A DNA stretch of 8,964 bases from an uncultured bacterium. GTDB lineage: Bacteria > Hydrogenedentota > Hydrogenedentia > Hydrogenedentales > CAITNO01. The notes under the pieces were generated by a model. It had not been told where the DNA came from and did not search any database. It worked only from the letters and a program-made list of their open reading frames with translations. This document shows positions 6,356 to 8,964 of the stretch, piece by piece. The stretch is from positions 1 through 8,964 of the forward strand of contig CALDSM010000637.1 of NCBI GenBank assembly GCA_937923585.1, read 5' to 3'. Within the stretch, counting starts at the first letter, position 1. Each line of letters starts with the position of its first letter. The position numbers were made by a program, and so were the translations under genes.

Positions 6356-8964
6356 CATGTTTCACCCGCATGGGGCAAAGCCACATAGAAGCGGGCGCCG
6401 GCACCCGCCTCAGATTCCAGCCAGATTTTGCCATGCTGCCTTTCCAGCACGGTCCGCACGATGGTCAGCCCCAGGCCTTCTCCGGGGCTCGCGCCGGGAT
6501 CCAGCCGGTGGTAGAGATTGAAGATGACTGCATGGTGCCTGGCGGCTATTCCAATGCCGTTGTCCTCCACGCAGTACACCGACTGGCCGTCCCGCAGCGC
6601 GCCGGTAAGGCGAATCACGCCGGGACGGGCCGGATCGAGGTATTTTAGCGCATTTCCGATCAGGTTGGAAAAGGCCTGGTTCAACTGCCCCGCATCGCCG
6701 ATGCAGGGCGGCAAATCGCCGATGGACAGGTCCACGCCGGCCTCCTGAACCTGGAATTCAAAGGTTCTCGCCACTTCGGCGGCAAGCCGGTTCATGTCCA
6801 CGGGGCCCATGGAAAGCGCGGCGCGGCCCAGCCTGGACAGGCGCAGCAGGCCTGAAATGAGGGTGTCCATCTTGGAAATGCCCGAGAGGATGAACCCAAG
6901 CGATTCCTGCAAGTCCTCGGCCAGCAGCATGTCAAGCCGCCTCCGCGTTTCACCGGGCAGGGCAAGTCCGTCCAAAATCGCCCGCAACTCTTCCAGGGCG
7001 GCCTTCAGTTCGGTGCTGAATCCCTGCACGTTGACCAGGGGCGAGCGAAGGTCATGCGATGCCACATACACGATCTGCTCCAGTTCCTGGTTCTTCCGCG
7101 CCAACTCCTCGTTGGCCTGCTCCAGCGCGTGGGCGGCCTTCTTGCGGTCGGTGATGTCCTGTCCCTGCGCAATCGTGGCCACCAGCGTTTTTCCGTCCTC
7201 ATCATAGAGATTGGCCGAATTCCAAAGGGCAATGCGGACGCTTCCATCATTTCGCAGCACGGGGATTTCCACCGATTCCCAATGCTCCCCGCCCAGTGCC
7301 CGCGCTATCTCCGCAAGCGAATTGTTCCGGGTGTCCTCCGGAAAGAGCGTACCCAGATGGCGACCGACGACACGATCCGCAGCCTCCCCGGTAAGCCGTT
7401 CAAAGGCGTGATTGAACCGCGTTATCCGGAGTTCGGGATCCCACACGATGATCGGGGCGTTTGCATGGTCGAGCAGTTTTTCCAGGTAATCCCGTGTCGA
7501 GCGAAGTTCCTGTTCCGCCCGTTTGCGTTCCGTGATGTCGCGAATGACGCTCAGCCGGTAGGTTGCCCCGCCGATTTCCATGGAATGAGTGTTGCTCTCA
7601 ACGGGAAAGCGTGTGCCATCCCGGCGGCGGTGCGTGAATTCGGACAAGACACCGTCCTCGCCGGCTGCGCCGCTTCCCGGCTCGCGCAGGTCCTCCATGG
7701 CGAGGGATCTTATCTCTTCCGGCGAATAGCCGTAGGCCGCAAGCGCGCGGTCATTGGCTTCCATGATTCTTCCGGCCTTGTCCGTCATCAGGATAATGTC
7801 GCTGGCGTGCTTGTTCAGCAGGAGCACGCGCTCAGCCAGAACCTGGCGCTCCTGCTCCACGGCAAGCTGCTGGCGCAGCCATTCGTTGTCCCGGCGCCGT
7901 CCCAGCAGCGCCACACCGAACGCGGAGGCGAGGATCAGGATGAGGAGAACGATGGTGGTGGTCAGCAGCTGGCGCCGCACGGGCGCGTTGATCTCCTCAA
8001 GGTCTATTTTGGACACCATGAACCAGGGGGTGCCCGGAATGCCGCGCAAGGCGGCCAGGACCGGCAAACCGCGATAGTCTTTGCCTTCGACAATGCCCAC
8101 CTCACCCTTCACGGCCCGCGTCGCGGGAAGCCCAAGATTCGCGTCCATAGGAAAGCGAAGTGTCAGCGCGGTGTTCTTCCGGTGGCGCAGTTCATTTAAG
8201 TACACCACTTCGCTGCCTTCCCTCCGGACGAGCAGGGTCTCCGCCGTGCGGCTGTCGGTGGGCCATGTCTGTATCAGCGGGAAGAGCCGGGTGTAGGGGT
8301 CAATTTCCAGGAGCAGCACACCCGCCATCCGCGCTTCTCCGCCGGGCCGTCCCTTGATCGGAATTCGGAAGCCGAGACTGATATCCCCCTTGCCGTCCCT
8401 GCCGAGATCCTCATTGCGGCTCAGGTCAATGACTGCCATGCCTTTCCCGGCCAAGGCATCCTGGAATCCTGGGCAATTGGATGCTTCCGGCACGGGCAGG
8501 CCGGAGGGCCAGGAAAGCCGCACGGTCCCCTTTGCATCGAAGAGAACGATTCGCCGGTACCCCAGTTCCTCGTGGCCGCTGATCAATTCGACCAGGTCCT
8601 CCTCGAACGAGGCGGAAGGCGGCGCCTCGAGAAACTGCGCGACCCATTCCTGGATAAACCGGCTCGTAAAGATCGCCCTGGCGTTGGTCTCGCGGTCCTG
8701 GTACCAGTTTGAGATTTCGTTCGCTTTCAGGTCTGCAACCGACGAGAGCGTTTCCCGGGCGGCTTCGAGCTGCTGCGCCGCCTGGTAGCGCACATAGAAA
8801 TAGCCCGTGATTCCGATGGCGGCCGTCAATCCGAGAAAGATCGCCAGGAGACCGGCCCAGAATCTGGGGGGCGCGGGACCGACACCGGCGGGCACGATTT
8901 CCCTGGATTTGCCGGAAAAAGAGCGGGTGGCCAGATAGGCGGAGAACAAGGCTGTCGCAAGAAA
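6355..8964 (-). CDS. Membrane sensor histidine kinase: Cache-like sensor, two PAS, HisKA, HATPase (5' end probably off-window)
   Basis: Numbering is from the TTG at 8949 (864 residues). A transmembrane helix (about 31-55) leads into a periplasmic region of about 270 residues that opens with the ADLKANEISNWYQDRE helix typical of Cache-type sensors and ends with PWFMVSKIDLEEI. A second helix follows (about 328-350). Two PAS domains come next (about 378-475 and 488-603, each ending in a DIT-D/E-RK linker), then HisKA with YVASHDLRSPL (His632), and a HATPase with N-box (Asn762/Asn766), EDNGIGI (795-801) and GEGLGL (823-828). The long segment between the H-box and SKMDTLISGLLRLSRLG matches phytochrome-like kinases that pair with Rcp1-type regulators, and such a regulator is the next gene. 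No receiver is attached. The TTG lacks a ribosome binding site and the frame stays open to base 8964 (residues FLATA precede it), so I treat the gene as 5' partial. The ligand is unknown. Confidence 0.92.
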   Translation of the reverse strand, partial: FLATALFSAYLATRSFSGKSREIVPAGVGPAPPRFWAGLLAIFLGLTAAIGITGYFYVRYQAAQQLEAARETLSSVADLKANEISNWYQDRETNARAIFTSRFIQEWVAQFLEAPPSASFEEDLVELISGHEELGYRRIVLFDAKGTVRLSWPSGLPVPEASNCPGFQDALAGKGMAVIDLSRNEDLGRDGKGDISLGFRIPIKGRPGGEARMAGVLLLEIDPYTRLFPLIQTWPTDSRTAETLLVRREGSEVVYLNELRHRKNTALTLRFPMDANLGLPATRAVKGEVGIVEGKDYRGLPVLAALRGIPGTPWFMVSKIDLEEINAPVRRQLLTTTIVLLILILASAFGVALLGRRRDNEWLRQQLAVEQERQVLAERVLLLNKHASDIILMTDKAGRIMEANDRALAAYGYSPEEIRSLAMEDLREPGSGAAGEDGVLSEFTHRRRDGTRFPVESNTHSMEIGGATYRLSVIRDITERKRAEQELRSTRDYLEKLLDHANAPIIVWDPELRITRFNHAFERLTGEAADRVVGRHLGTLFPEDTRNNSLAEIARALGGEHWESVEIPVLRNDGSVRIALWNSANLYDEDGKTLVATIAQGQDITDRKKAAHALEQANEELARKNQELEQIVYVASHDLRSPLVNVQGFSTELKAALEELRAILDGLALPGETRRRLDMLLAEDLQESLGFILSGISKMDTLISGLLRLSRLGRAALSMGPVDMNRLAAEVARTFEFQVQEAGVDLSIGDLPPCIGDAGQLNQAFSNLIGNALKYLDPARPGVIRLTGALRDGQSVYCVEDNGIGIAARHHAVIFNLYHRLDPGASPGEGLGLTIVRTVLERQHGKIWLESEAGAGARFYVALPHAGET

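Noticed and set aside
7054..8199. 381-codon open frame on the plus strand opposite the membrane kinase
   Set aside because: It shows no family motif or good ribosome binding site and is fully covered by the conserved PAS and Cache-like regions of the minus-strand kinase.
1..8964. CRISPR array, tRNA, insertion sequence or defence island
   Set aside because: I saw no spaced repeats, tRNA-like cloverleaf, transposase motif or terminal inverted repeats. CPBP-like proteins are sometimes labelled Abi, but that label alone does not support a defence role here.

Overview
The window is the left end of a metagenome-style contig. Bases 1-48 are not genomic: they are an Illumina P7/i7 TruSeq adapter that was left on the assembly, and real sequence begins at about base 49. 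Every recognisable gene lies on the minus strand. The moderately high GC, the mix of phosphorelay proteins with very tight spacing, a GxGYxYP-type putative glycoside hydrolase and a CPBP-like membrane protein fit an environmental bacterium of the PVC/Hydrogenedentes-like kind. That placement is a low-confidence impression, because no rRNA or other marker gene is present.

Reading in the direction of transcription (right to left), the first block is a compact three-gene signalling operon. It starts with a membrane-bound sensor histidine kinase (Cache-like periplasmic sensor, two PAS domains, HisKA, HATPase) whose 5' end probably runs off the right edge. Next comes a stand-alone Rcp1-type response regulator whose Shine-Dalgarno sequence overlaps the kinase stop codon. 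Last is a large soluble hybrid kinase (receiver, three PAS domains, HisKA, HATPase, receiver). None of the three carries a DNA-binding or enzymatic output domain, so the set looks like a phosphorelay whose final output lies elsewhere.

A 146-base gap at about 2951-3096 separates this operon from a second, lower-GC pair: a seven-helix CPBP-like membrane protein with both motif-1 glutamates replaced by glutamine and a GTG start, followed 91 bases on by a secreted GxGYxYP-family protein with three C-terminal membrane helices. Their substrates are not evident from the sequence. No RNA genes, CRISPR arrays, insertion sequences or convincing intrinsic terminators were seen. The most solid unusual observations are the adapter at the contig end, the QQ-for-EE replacement in the CPBP-like protein, and the membrane-anchored architecture of the GxGYxYP protein.
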